A program made the position numbers and the translations under genes. The notes beneath the pieces are model-generated. The model saw only the letters and a program-made list of their open reading frames with translations, was not told the DNA's origin and ran no database searches. Shown piece by piece: positions 8,567 to 16,265 of a stretch of DNA of 29,724 bases. This DNA comes from Prolixibacteraceae bacterium UBA5740 (GTDB taxonomy: Bacteria; Bacteroidota; Bacteroidia; Bacteroidales; Prolixibacteraceae). Numbering within the stretch: the stretch's first letter is position 1; the number at the start of each line of letters is the position of its first letter. Location: the NCBI GenBank assembly GCA_002419285.1, contig DIFU01000094.1, positions 20,440 through 50,163 on the forward strand. The letters are read 5' to 3'.

Positions 8567-9874
8567 CTATTTCTGCCTGAAATATACCTGAATAGGGACC
8601 CCTGAAAAGTTGAAATTATCTCTGATCTGGTTTTCAAGATACCTTTTGTATGGCTCCTTGATATATTGCGGCAGATTAGCAAAAAATGCGAAGGTTGGTG
8701 TGGCTGCCGGTAATTGAGTGCAATATTTTATCTTGATATATTTCCCTTTCCAGGACGGTGGGGGATAACTTTCGATAGCTTTTAGAAGCAGCTCGTTTAA
8801 CTCCGAAGTCTTGATCTTTTGCTTACGGTTATTGTATACTTCCATGGCGGTTTCCAGAGCTTTGTGAATTCTCTGTTTAGTCATTGCCGAAATAAAGATT
8901 ACCGGAACATCGGTAAATGGAGCAAGCCTTTCACGAATTTCTTTTTGGAAGGTGCCCGTAGAATGGTTGTCCTTTTCAATCAAATCCCATTTATTGACCA
9001 GAATAACAACCCCTTTTTTGTTCCTGACGATCAGGTTAAAGATATTGACGTCCTGTGCCTCAATGCCCCTGTCGGCATCGATCATCAAAAGACATACATC
9101 AGCCTCTTCAATGGTGCGGACCGATCGAAGAACAGAATAAAACTCGAGGTCTTCCTTGACTTTGGCTTTTTTACGCAGTCCGGCGGTATCGATGATGATA
9201 AAGTCGTGCCCGAATTTGTTATAGCGGGTATGAAGGGCATCCCGGGTGGTACCCGCAATGTCAGTTACAATGTTACGGTCAGTTCCGATCAGGGCGTTGA
9301 TGAAAGAAGATTTTCCTACGTTTGGACGTCCAACGACCGTGAATTTGGGTAGATCCGCCTCTTCGTCATTCTCTGGCGTGTCGGGTAGTAATTTAACGAC
9401 TTCATCAAGAAGGTCGCCTGTTCCACTCCCGCTCATTGAGGAAATAGTGAAGATCTCTCCAAGTCCGAGCGAATAAAAAACCTGGGCGTCAGGTTCTCGG
9501 TTGTTATTATCCACCTTGTTAACCACCAAAATGACAGGTTTCGATGACCGTCTCAATATATCTGCCATGGCATCATCAAGGTCTGTGATTCCAAGCTCAA
9601 CATCGACAATAAAAAGAATCACATCAGACTCGTCCATCGCCAAATGAACTTGTTTTCTGATCTGTTCTTCGAATACATCGTCGGAGTGAATAACATATCC
9701 CCCCGTATCGATCACCGAAAAATCGATGCCATTCCACAAGCACTTTCCATAAATTCTATCTCTGGTTACACCAGAAACATCGTCGACAATCGCCTTCCGT
9801 GATTCAACAAACCGGTTGAAGAGTGTCGATTTTCCTACATTTGGCCTTCCTACAATGGCTACTATTCTGCTCAT
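8567..9874 (-). CDS. der: Ribosome-assembly GTPase Der (EngA)
   Basis: Der is an essential double-GTPase that acts late in assembly of the 50S ribosomal subunit. The 435-residue product has two tandem G domains and a C-terminal KH-like domain. The first G domain shows GRPNVGKST (residues 9-17), DTGG and NKVD; the second shows GRPNVGKSS, DTAG and NKWD. The C-terminus contains the typical PPSWKGKYIKIKYCTQ segment. Met at 9874 (MSRIVAIVGRPNVGKS) is chosen over a Met nine codons upstream, because Der proteins begin directly at the first beta strand. It follows era by 74 bp on the same strand, an era-der pairing that links two ribosome-maturation GTPases in one probable transcript. Length and motifs are complete. 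Confidence 0.97.
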   Translation of the reverse strand: MSRIVAIVGRPNVGKSTLFNRFVESRKAIVDDVSGVTRDRIYGKCLWNGIDFSVIDTGGYVIHSDDVFEEQIRKQVHLAMDESDVILFIVDVELGITDLDDAMADILRRSSKPVILVVNKVDNNNREPDAQVFYSLGLGEIFTISSMSGSGTGDLLDEVVKLLPDTPENDEEADLPKFTVVGRPNVGKSSFINALIGTDRNIVTDIAGTTRDALHTRYNKFGHDFIIIDTAGLRKKAKVKEDLEFYSVLRSVRTIEEADVCLLMIDADRGIEAQDVNIFNLIVRNKKGVVILVNKWDLIEKDNHSTGTFQKEIRERLAPFTDVPVIFISAMTKQRIHKALETAMEVYNNRKQKIKTSELNELLLKAIESYPPPSWKGKYIKIKYCTQLPAATPTFAFFANLPQYIKEPYKRYLENQIRDNFNFSGVPIQVYFRQK

Positions 9875-9948
9875 ATAATTTTCTGTGTTATTTTTTTGCA
9901 CTCTTATCCAGTCATTGGATTTAATAGTGCCCTCCGGTATTTCCGGGA

Positions 9949-10839
9949 CTAGGCCTCATCTGCAAAGTATCCAAACTTGCGAAGGGAACTGTCTTTTTCC
10001 CTCCATTCTTTGGCTATTTTGACATAGAGTTCCAAAAATATTTTTTTATTGAAAAATTCCTCTGCTTCCTGCCTGGCCATGGTTCCGACCTTCTTTAACA
10101 TGGCTCCGCCTTTGCCGATGATGATTCCCTTTTGCGAATCCCTTTCCACAAAAATAATGGCCCTGATGCGAATCAGGTCATTTTCTTCCTTGAATTCTTC
10201 GACTTCTACTTCACTGGAGTAGGGTATCTCTTTTTGGTAATTCAGCAAAATCTTTTCACGGATGATTTCCTGCATGAAAAATCGTTCACTTCTGTCGGTA
10301 AGTTCATCTTTTGGAAAGAAAGGCGGATTCTCGGGAAGAAGCTCAACGATCCGGTCAAACACTGGCGTTAGGTTGAATTTTTCGGTGGCAGAAATGGGAA
10401 ATATGGTCGACCCCGGAAATATGCCGGCCCAGTAATTGTATAATTTAATGACCGATTCTTGATTAGAAAGGTCAATTTTATTAATCAACACAATTACAGG
10501 GACATTCGACTTTTTAATTTTTTCGATGTAATCACTGTTTTTGGCCGGATCCTCAACTATATCCGTCACATAAAGGATAATGTCAGCGTCGATCAAAGCT
10601 GTATCGACAAACCGCATCATGGTTTCCTGAAGTTTGTAGTTGGGCTTAAGAATTCCGGGCGTATCCGAATATACAATTTGAAAATCTTCACCATTAACAA
10701 TCCCCTTGATCCTATGCCTTGTTGTCTGCATCTTGGAGGTGATGATGGAGAGACGTTCGCCAACCAAGGCGTTCATAATGGTGGATTTACCAACATTTGG
10801 ATTTCCGATGATGTTTACAAAACCTGAGCGATGCAGCAT
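9949..10839 (-). CDS. era: Ribosome-assembly GTPase Era
   Basis: Era binds the 3' end of 16S rRNA and helps mature the 30S subunit. The product has 296 residues: an N-terminal G domain with GNPNVGKST (residues 12-20), switch II DTPG and NKID, then a C-terminal KH domain with GIIIGKGGAMLKKVGTMAR. Length matches the family (about 300). The ATG at 10839 gives the standard start MLHRSGFVNIIG. An exact -7 box lies 26 bp upstream of the start, so era likely begins the era-der transcript. Confidence 0.97.
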   Translation of the reverse strand: MLHRSGFVNIIGNPNVGKSTIMNALVGERLSIITSKMQTTRHRIKGIVNGEDFQIVYSDTPGILKPNYKLQETMMRFVDTALIDADIILYVTDIVEDPAKNSDYIEKIKKSNVPVIVLINKIDLSNQESVIKLYNYWAGIFPGSTIFPISATEKFNLTPVFDRIVELLPENPPFFPKDELTDRSERFFMQEIIREKILLNYQKEIPYSSEVEVEEFKEENDLIRIRAIIFVERDSQKGIIIGKGGAMLKKVGTMARQEAEEFFNKKIFLELYVKIAKEWREKDSSLRKFGYFADEA

Positions 10840-10864
10840 AATTTTAATTTCCTATAAATCAGCG

Positions 10865-10872
10865 CAAAGATA
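10865..10872 (-). promoter_or_regulatory. Candidate -7 box for era-der
   Basis: The minus strand reads TATCTTTG, identical to the perR -7 box and an exact TAnnTTTG, 26 bp before the era ATG. The -33 position carries no clear TTTG. Confidence 0.4.
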
Positions 10873-11022
10873 GAAAAAAAGCATGAAGGTAACTTAACTC
10901 CTGAAATTGACGTTATAGAAAAACGACAGGTTTAATACACTTAGTTCTAAAGTATTTTGGCAAAAAGCTGATATTTTGCTATTTTCAAGGTGTTTTTATA
11001 TTTAACAATAAAAAAATATTCG

Positions 11023-13242
11023 ATGAATTCGTTATCTTACCTTGATCAGATAGCCATTTCTGTAAGAGCTCACAAGTTATTAAAGGAATTATTAAAGGAG
11101 AATCCCCGGCTCGAAGAAATCATGCGATCATCGCGAAATGAGACCGAAGCGCTACATGGATTGCGCGACTGGGTGGAAGTTGAGTTGAAAAGAAATGCTG
11201 CAGCATGGCAGTTTTATCTGAGAAAGAAGCAGGATCAGGAGACCTTTCAACAACTGAAGTGGAAAGATTTTGCCGCTATCCGGTTATTGGATTACATCGA
11301 TCATGCTGGTGAAAAATATGTTGACCAGAATATTGGTGGTGAGATTGCGATTACCAATCCGATAAAAATGATCTGGCTTGCTGTAAATTTTGGAACAGGG
11401 GGTGCAAAGCCAGGATTTTTCAAGGACATGTTACAGCTTTTCAGACAATTTACAAATCGCACTCGCCGCAATGAACCGAATGCCCAAAAGATTGCCGAAT
11501 GGATGTCCAGGTTTCCATCAGGTCTCGATCCAAGGATAGTCAGGTTGCGGGAGGAGAATCGTGATCGGATTTTGAATGTTTTTCTCGATAAGATGGAAAC
11601 AGGCGAGATTTCAGATCCGAGATATCAATTCCCTGATGAAATGTCACATGAGGAGCGCTTCAATCAAATGCTGGAATGGTGGAAAACAAGTCATTTCCAT
11701 TTGCGGATGGCGATCCGCTCTCCCCACTTGTTAAATGAGATGTTGGGCAATTCTCTCGATCCCGATACCATGAAAGTGCTGCAGGCCGCTGAAAAGGCAG
11801 GCATTCCATTCTTTGTCAATCCTTATTATCTTTCATTATTGCATGTTAGGGTTCCTTATTTTGCTGTTGGTGCGGACCTTGGCATCAGACATTATATTTT
11901 ATATAGTCAGCAACTGGTCGATGAGTTTGGAAAAATTCAGGCATGGGAGAAGGAAGATAAGGTTGTTCCGGGAAAGCCAAATGCTGCTGGTTGGCACCTG
12001 CCTCCATACAACAATATTCATCGCCGTTACCCCGAAGTTGCCATTTTGATTCCCGACACCACTGGCAGGGCTTGCGGAGGATTGTGTACCAGTTGTCAGA
12101 GAATGTACGATTTCCAAAGGGGCAATCTTAATTTCAACCTTGACAAGCTTGAGCCAAAAGTCACCTGGAAGGATAAGCTCAGGGAATTGATGGATTATTT
12201 TGAAAACGACTCCCAGTTGAGAGATATTCTTATAACGGGAGGTGATGCCCTGATGAGCTCTGACAATCAGTTGCAATCGATTCTGGATGAAGTATATAAC
12301 ATGGCCATAAGAAAAAGGGAAGCTAACCGGGAGCGGCCAACGGGAGAGAAATATGCTGAAATCCAAAGGGTAAGACTGGGGACCCGATTGCCAGTATATC
12401 TTCCACAACGGGTTACACCTGAATTGATTGCTGTCTTAAAAGGTTTTCGTGAAAAGGCATCTAAGGTGGGGATACGGCAATTTGTGATTCAGACCCATTT
12501 TCAATCACCCATGGAGGTGACTCCTGAGGCAGCACGCACCATTAAAATGTTCCTTTCAGCCGGTTGGGCCGTAGTAAATCAGTTGGTCTTTACCGTTGCC
12601 TCCTCCCGAAGGGGACACTCCTCAAAATTGCGCAAAGTGCTGAATGACATTGGGGTCTTGACTTACTATACTTTCAGTGTAAAAGGCTATATGGAGAATA
12701 GCTTCAATTTTGCCCCAAACTCGAGGGCGGTGCAGGAACAATTTGAAGAGAAGTTATTGGGAAGGATTCCAGAGGTTTTATACGATGAAATCAAGGACCT
12801 GACTGAACATCCCGATCAGATTGTAGATAAGATCAATACGCTTCGTAATTATTTTGAATTACCCTTCCTTGCTACTGACAGGAATGTTCTTAACTTGCCT
12901 GGTGTTGGTAAGAGTTTAACATTCAGGGTGATAGGAATTACGCGATATGGCCGTAGAATTCTTGAATTCGATCACGATCACACCCGGCGTCATAGTCCTG
13001 CGGTAAAGGAAATGGAAAAGGTCATAATTATCGAATCAAAATCGATCATCGAATATCTCGAACAACTCCAGGAAATGGGAGAGGACATTAACGAATATGA
13101 AGGTATCTATGGATATTCCATTGGACAGACCGAACCCCGAATGGCTATGTATAGTTACCCGGATTACGACTATACGGTAACCCGTGAATTTACAAATCTG
13201 GATATGAAAACGGAAGTTGATCCCGGAGTTTCAAAACAGTAA
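11023..13242 (+). CDS. KamA-type radical SAM protein, large variant of unknown substrate
   Basis: The 739-residue product belongs to the lysine 2,3-aminomutase-like radical SAM proteins. The 4Fe-4S motif CGGLCTSC supplies Cys351, Cys355 and Cys358 in a CxxxCxxC pattern, and ITGGDALMSSDNQL (Gly406-Asp408) is the SAM-binding GGD segment seen in KamA. Lys630 in LPGVGKSLTF is a candidate for the PLP-binding lysine, though the canonical glycine-rich KamA motif is not intact. About 340 residues precede the radical SAM core, mostly charged and helical; classical KamA is about 420 residues in all, so this is a much longer form. ATG 11023 (MNSLSYLDQ) is preferred over a GTG at 10990, which would add an AT-rich, non-conserved lead. 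The gene stands alone, divergent from era and convergent with GH92. Whether it acts on free lysine, another amino acid or a protein is not visible. Confidence 0.8.
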   Translation: MNSLSYLDQIAISVRAHKLLKELLKENPRLEEIMRSSRNETEALHGLRDWVEVELKRNAAAWQFYLRKKQDQETFQQLKWKDFAAIRLLDYIDHAGEKYVDQNIGGEIAITNPIKMIWLAVNFGTGGAKPGFFKDMLQLFRQFTNRTRRNEPNAQKIAEWMSRFPSGLDPRIVRLREENRDRILNVFLDKMETGEISDPRYQFPDEMSHEERFNQMLEWWKTSHFHLRMAIRSPHLLNEMLGNSLDPDTMKVLQAAEKAGIPFFVNPYYLSLLHVRVPYFAVGADLGIRHYILYSQQLVDEFGKIQAWEKEDKVVPGKPNAAGWHLPPYNNIHRRYPEVAILIPDTTGRACGGLCTSCQRMYDFQRGNLNFNLDKLEPKVTWKDKLRELMDYFENDSQLRDILITGGDALMSSDNQLQSILDEVYNMAIRKREANRERPTGEKYAEIQRVRLGTRLPVYLPQRVTPELIAVLKGFREKASKVGIRQFVIQTHFQSPMEVTPEAARTIKMFLSAGWAVVNQLVFTVASSRRGHSSKLRKVLNDIGVLTYYTFSVKGYMENSFNFAPNSRAVQEQFEEKLLGRIPEVLYDEIKDLTEHPDQIVDKINTLRNYFELPFLATDRNVLNLPGVGKSLTFRVIGITRYGRRILEFDHDHTRRHSPAVKEMEKVIIIESKSIIEYLEQLQEMGEDINEYEGIYGYSIGQTEPRMAMYSYPDYDYTVTREFTNLDMKTEVDPGVSKQ

Positions 13243-13247
13243 TCAAA

Positions 13248-13292
13248 TGTGACAAATCCCGGACTTACATTTATTTTCCGGGATTTGTCACA
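13248..13292. terminator. Bidirectional terminator between the KamA-like and GH92 genes
   Basis: A perfect 15-bp inverted repeat, TGTGACAAATCCCGG (13248-13262) and its complement (13278-13292), encloses a 15-nt loop. It begins 5 bp after one stop codon and ends 19 bp before the other, between convergent genes. No long T tract follows, but the stem is strong and the placement fits both transcripts. Confidence 0.8.
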
Positions 13293-13311
13293 AAGAATCA
13301 CCTTATTCTGA

Positions 13312-15663
13312 TTATAGATCACTGCTCATGGAAGGCGGGGGAGTTGTTGTGCCTCTGATGGTATCAGGGTTTGCTCCCAATGTAAAAACAAGGTTGCCAC
13401 CTTCTAAAAGTTCCCTGCGCGGAATCCAGGTGTTGTCAATTTTTTTGCCATTGAACACGAGGCTTTGTGTAAAGACATTCTCCTTTGAATTATTGAGGGT
13501 TTCAATGATCAGCTTTTTTCCAGTCGGAAGGTTGATGATGGCTTTTTCAAAAAGTGGGCTTCCAAACTGAAAGGTTGGATTGGCCCCTGCGTGCCCCTGA
13601 ACATCAAACAGTCCAAGTGATGCCATGACAAACCATGCCCCCAACTGCCCCTGGTCCTCATCCTGTCCGTATCCGTAACCATGAAGAGGAGTCACACCAT
13701 AGAATTCATCGCAGATGGTACGTACCCATTTCTGGGTAAGCCACGGTTTACCTGAATAGTTGAACAACCAGGCCTGGTGCAGGCATGGTTGGTTTCCGTG
13801 ATTGTAGAGCATTTCAACCCCTGAAAATGAGTCAATTTCCTGACCTCCGCCGAACCCTGACTTCTGGCTACTATTAAAGGTTTCCATTAGCCTTTCATTA
13901 AAAAGATCAGACCCCAATCTTTCAATTAATCCTGCTACATCATGCGGAACATACCATGTGTACTGAACGGCATTCCCTTCCTGGAATCCCCGCCATGCCT
14001 GCATGGGATCAAAATTTTCAATGAATGTGCCATCTTCATATCGGGGCCTGATGTATTTTGTTTCCGGATCAAACAGGTGTGTCCAGCCAGTGGCCTGTTT
14101 CATCAACTGTTCATATTCGGCAGTTTTCCCCATTCTTTTAGCCATTTGTGCGACCGCGAATGAACTGAACGAATACTCCAGGGTATGTGATGAGCCGAAG
14201 TTGAAAAGCCAACCGTTTGAAAGGACGGTGTCACGGCTTGGGATATACCCATGATTTACCAAAAAGCGCAGGTCGTACTTGCCTGGCCCAAAGGGCCTTC
14301 CCTGATACCCGGTTTCATTTTTATAGGCTGCTTCCCATGCCTTCTCGGGATCTTGAAAATCGAAGCCGCAATTATGGGCGGAGGCGATGAGAAGGCCAAA
14401 GAAATTGGTTTGAACTCCATTTGTATGGATGCCGGCAGCCATTCCATCGTGCATCCATCCGGTTTCTTCAGCAAAATCGAGGTTGGCCTGCAGGTACTCC
14501 ATGAAATGTTCTGGATAGACCATAGCCCAAAGTTGGCTTAGATTCCAGAACGCACCCCACATTCCGTCGGTATTAAAAGTATTCCTTGTTGGTTTGCCGT
14601 ATGAATCGAGAGGAAGTTGCCCGATGCTCCCGTCGTTTCGGGGATAGGCTCCGTTAATATCGTTTGATATGCCTCTTCCCAATAGGGCATGATAAAGACC
14701 GGTATAAAATTTCTTTAGGTTTTCGATATTACTGTCGTGAATTTCGATTCGGGACAGCATTTCATTCCAGGTTTGGCTGGCTGCTTGCCTGGCCTGGTCA
14801 AAGGTGACTTCCTTAGTTTCCGACTCCAGGTTCAGAAGGGCGTTTTCCATGCTTGTATAGGATACGCCAACCTGCATTTCAATGACATCTTCATTTTCGG
14901 TTTTGTATGTCAGATACATCCCGTTTCGTGTGCCTTTTGATTCTTTTTCGTCTGCCACAGTCAGGGTGTCAGTAAAGGTACCCCATGACTCAGGTTTTTT
15001 GCTAAGCCTGGCGTGAAAATACATGGTTACACGTTTTCCCTGATCACAAATTTTCACATATTCAGGATATGTCACGACATAGCCTCTTACATCCCTTTCC
15101 CCGTCAAAAGCAATATATGCTTCAGTGACATCACTACTCTCACCTTGCTTATGACCAACATCGAAAAGAATGTGGGATGCTTCTGATTCCGGGAAAGTAT
15201 ACCGGTGAAAACCTACCCTTGTCGTCGCGGTCAGTTCAGCTTTTACCTGATAGTCATTCAGGTAAACCGAATAATATCCGGGTTCTGCATATTCATTGGT
15301 CTTGTCAAATCTCGACCTGTATCCTGAATCAGGATCTTCCAGTGAGCCAGGAATAGTTTTAAGTTTTCCGGTGATGGGCATATTCACCACGCCTCCGATC
15401 TGGAATTCATGAAAATTACCAAAACCTTCAATGGATGTATGCCTGTCGTCATAACCTGCGGGCATCCAACTACCAACATTGTCGTAGGCATTGGTATGCG
15501 GAGCCAGCTTGGCCATACCAAAAGGAACAGCAGCCGGCGTGTAAAAGAACCAACGGCCATGAACAGACCCAATTTGGGGATCAGCGTATTGTATGGCGTT
15601 AAAATCCTGATTTTGGCAGGCAATAAAAAACATAGGCAAAAAAAGAATCAGTAAATTTTTCAT
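13312..15663 (-). CDS. GH92 alpha-mannosidase, lipoprotein
   Basis: The product is a 783-residue calcium-dependent exo-alpha-mannosidase of glycoside hydrolase family 92, acting on mannose-capped glycans by inversion. Met at 15663 starts a lipoprotein signal MKNLLILFLPMFFIAC (lipobox FIAC); the seven extra upstream codons are dropped because they would precede the signal. After it come ADPQIGS and VPFGMAKLAPHT, the N-terminal GH92 pattern. E562 in EGNAVQYTWYVPHD fits the general acid, and GQDEDQGQLGAW (Asp668-Glu669-Asp670) fits the acidic base region, although most alpha-1,2-mannosidases read GNDDxGxMSAW there. That deviation suggests a different linkage preference. The C-terminus ends in a short Pro/Thr tail with no T9SS sorting domain. 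It is a single-gene unit with its own -7 box; with the GH95 gene 5 kb away it points to glycan scavenging. Confidence 0.92.
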   Translation of the reverse strand: MKNLLILFLPMFFIACQNQDFNAIQYADPQIGSVHGRWFFYTPAAVPFGMAKLAPHTNAYDNVGSWMPAGYDDRHTSIEGFGNFHEFQIGGVVNMPITGKLKTIPGSLEDPDSGYRSRFDKTNEYAEPGYYSVYLNDYQVKAELTATTRVGFHRYTFPESEASHILFDVGHKQGESSDVTEAYIAFDGERDVRGYVVTYPEYVKICDQGKRVTMYFHARLSKKPESWGTFTDTLTVADEKESKGTRNGMYLTYKTENEDVIEMQVGVSYTSMENALLNLESETKEVTFDQARQAASQTWNEMLSRIEIHDSNIENLKKFYTGLYHALLGRGISNDINGAYPRNDGSIGQLPLDSYGKPTRNTFNTDGMWGAFWNLSQLWAMVYPEHFMEYLQANLDFAEETGWMHDGMAAGIHTNGVQTNFFGLLIASAHNCGFDFQDPEKAWEAAYKNETGYQGRPFGPGKYDLRFLVNHGYIPSRDTVLSNGWLFNFGSSHTLEYSFSSFAVAQMAKRMGKTAEYEQLMKQATGWTHLFDPETKYIRPRYEDGTFIENFDPMQAWRGFQEGNAVQYTWYVPHDVAGLIERLGSDLFNERLMETFNSSQKSGFGGGQEIDSFSGVEMLYNHGNQPCLHQAWLFNYSGKPWLTQKWVRTICDEFYGVTPLHGYGYGQDEDQGQLGAWFVMASLGLFDVQGHAGANPTFQFGSPLFEKAIINLPTGKKLIIETLNNSKENVFTQSLVFNGKKIDNTWIPRRELLEGGNLVFTLGANPDTIRGTTTPPPSMSSDL

Positions 15664-15697
15664 TGGTGTATATGAATGTACCATTTTTTAACTGAGG

Positions 15698-15705
15698 CAA
15701 AATTA
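15698..15705 (-). promoter_or_regulatory. Candidate -7 box for the GH92 gene
   Basis: The minus strand reads TAATTTTG, an exact TAnnTTTG, 34 bp before the GH92 ATG. No convincing -33 element is seen. Confidence 0.38.
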
Positions 15706-15773
15706 CATGTTTAATGCGTAATTTGCTGAAACCAGTCTTTCGACAATGCGGAATGAGGGATAATTACTCTTAA

Positions 15774-15804
15774 ATTGACATTTATATGGGCTTTTTTAAC
15801 TTTG
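15774..15804 (+). promoter_or_regulatory. Predicted promoter of the yidD-znu operon
   Basis: ATTG (15774-15777) and TAACTTTG (15797-15804) are separated by 19 nt. The -7 box fits TAnnTTTG exactly and the -33 fits TTTG at three of four bases. Transcription would start near 15811, leaving a leader of about 100 nt before yidD. Confidence 0.6.
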
Positions 15805-15812
15805 CGGCACGA

Positions 15813-15870
15813 TTAATCTGCTATTTTATACGACGTTACTTATCTGAGGTATAATAAACCAGCAGACTAA
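15813..15870 (+). promoter_or_regulatory. Leader stem-loop upstream of yidD-znuACB
   Basis: TTAATCTGCT (15813-15822) pairs with AGCAGACTAA (15861-15870) with one mismatch, and inside it TTATAC (15826-15831) pairs with GTATAA (15849-15854). The two stems nest and begin almost at the predicted transcription start. It could be a regulatory leader structure or an operator for a zinc regulator; I recognise no known riboswitch. Confidence 0.4.
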
Positions 15871-15914
15871 TTTGATTATTTGTAATTTTGGGACAGGATT
15901 ATTAGGAGTAGGAT

Positions 15915-16214
15915 ATGCAGGGCATTTGGTTTTTTATGAAGAAGGTTTTGGGATGGATCTTTTTGATCCCTGTATATTTTTACAAGTTTGCCATTTCTCC
16001 TTTTACTCCGGCATCATGCCGGCATGTCCCCACCTGTTCAACCTATGCGGTGGATGCCATAAAAGTCCATGGACCTTTCAAAGGGGTCTGGCTTGCCACA
16101 AAGCGCATTTCCCGCTGCCATCCCTGGGGAACAAGTGGGTATGATCCCGTACCCCCGGTAAAGATGAAAAAGAAACATACCCATCCAGAGCATCACCCTG
16201 ATTCGGCCAAATAA
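15915..16214 (+). CDS. yidD: Membrane protein insertion efficiency factor YidD
   Basis: YidD is a small membrane-associated protein that helps YidC-dependent insertion of inner-membrane proteins. The 99-residue product has an N-terminal amphipathic/hydrophobic stretch and the family core SPFTPASCRHVPTCSTYA followed by AIKVHGPFKG and RCHPWGTSGYDPVP, including the three conserved cysteines. Met at 15915 is used; Met at 15936 (MKKVLGWIF) is an alternative start. The tail KMKKKHTHPEHHP is rich in His and Lys. It leads the zinc transporter genes at a spacing of 51 bp and shares their promoter, unlike its usual place beside rpmH-rnpA-yidC. Confidence 0.93.
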   Translation: MQGIWFFMKKVLGWIFLIPVYFYKFAISPFTPASCRHVPTCSTYAVDAIKVHGPFKGVWLATKRISRCHPWGTSGYDPVPPVKMKKKHTHPEHHPDSAK

Positions 16215-16226
16215 TTATCTTTAAGG

Positions 16227-16256
16227 TTCAACTTACCAAAAAATCAAATAGTTGAA
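16227..16256. repeat. Inverted repeat before znuA
   Basis: TTCAACT (16227-16233) and AGTTGAA (16250-16256) form a 7-bp inverted repeat with a 16-nt loop in the 51-bp gap between yidD and znuA, ending 9 bp before the znuA ATG. It could be an mRNA stem-loop or a protein-binding site. Confidence 0.35.
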
Positions 16257-16265
16257 ATATCATTT

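Noticed and set aside
8479..8682. N-terminal extension of the GH95 frame
   Set aside because: It would overlap der and place the lipoprotein signal about 70 residues inside the protein.
8819..9352. 177-residue open frame on the plus strand
   Set aside because: It lies wholly antisense to der, whose motifs are complete; the translation shows no family features.
10951..10980. TTTG/TATTTTG words before the KamA-like gene as a promoter
   Set aside because: The -7 word is one base short of TAnnTTTG and the spacing is about 12 nt instead of 19-21.
10990..11022. GTG start for the KamA-like gene
   Set aside because: The added residues are AT-driven (FLYLTIKKY) and unlike a family start; ATG 11023 is better placed.
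15872..16144. 90-residue open frame overlapping yidD in another frame
   Set aside because: The overlapping frame carries the full YidD signature; this one carries none.
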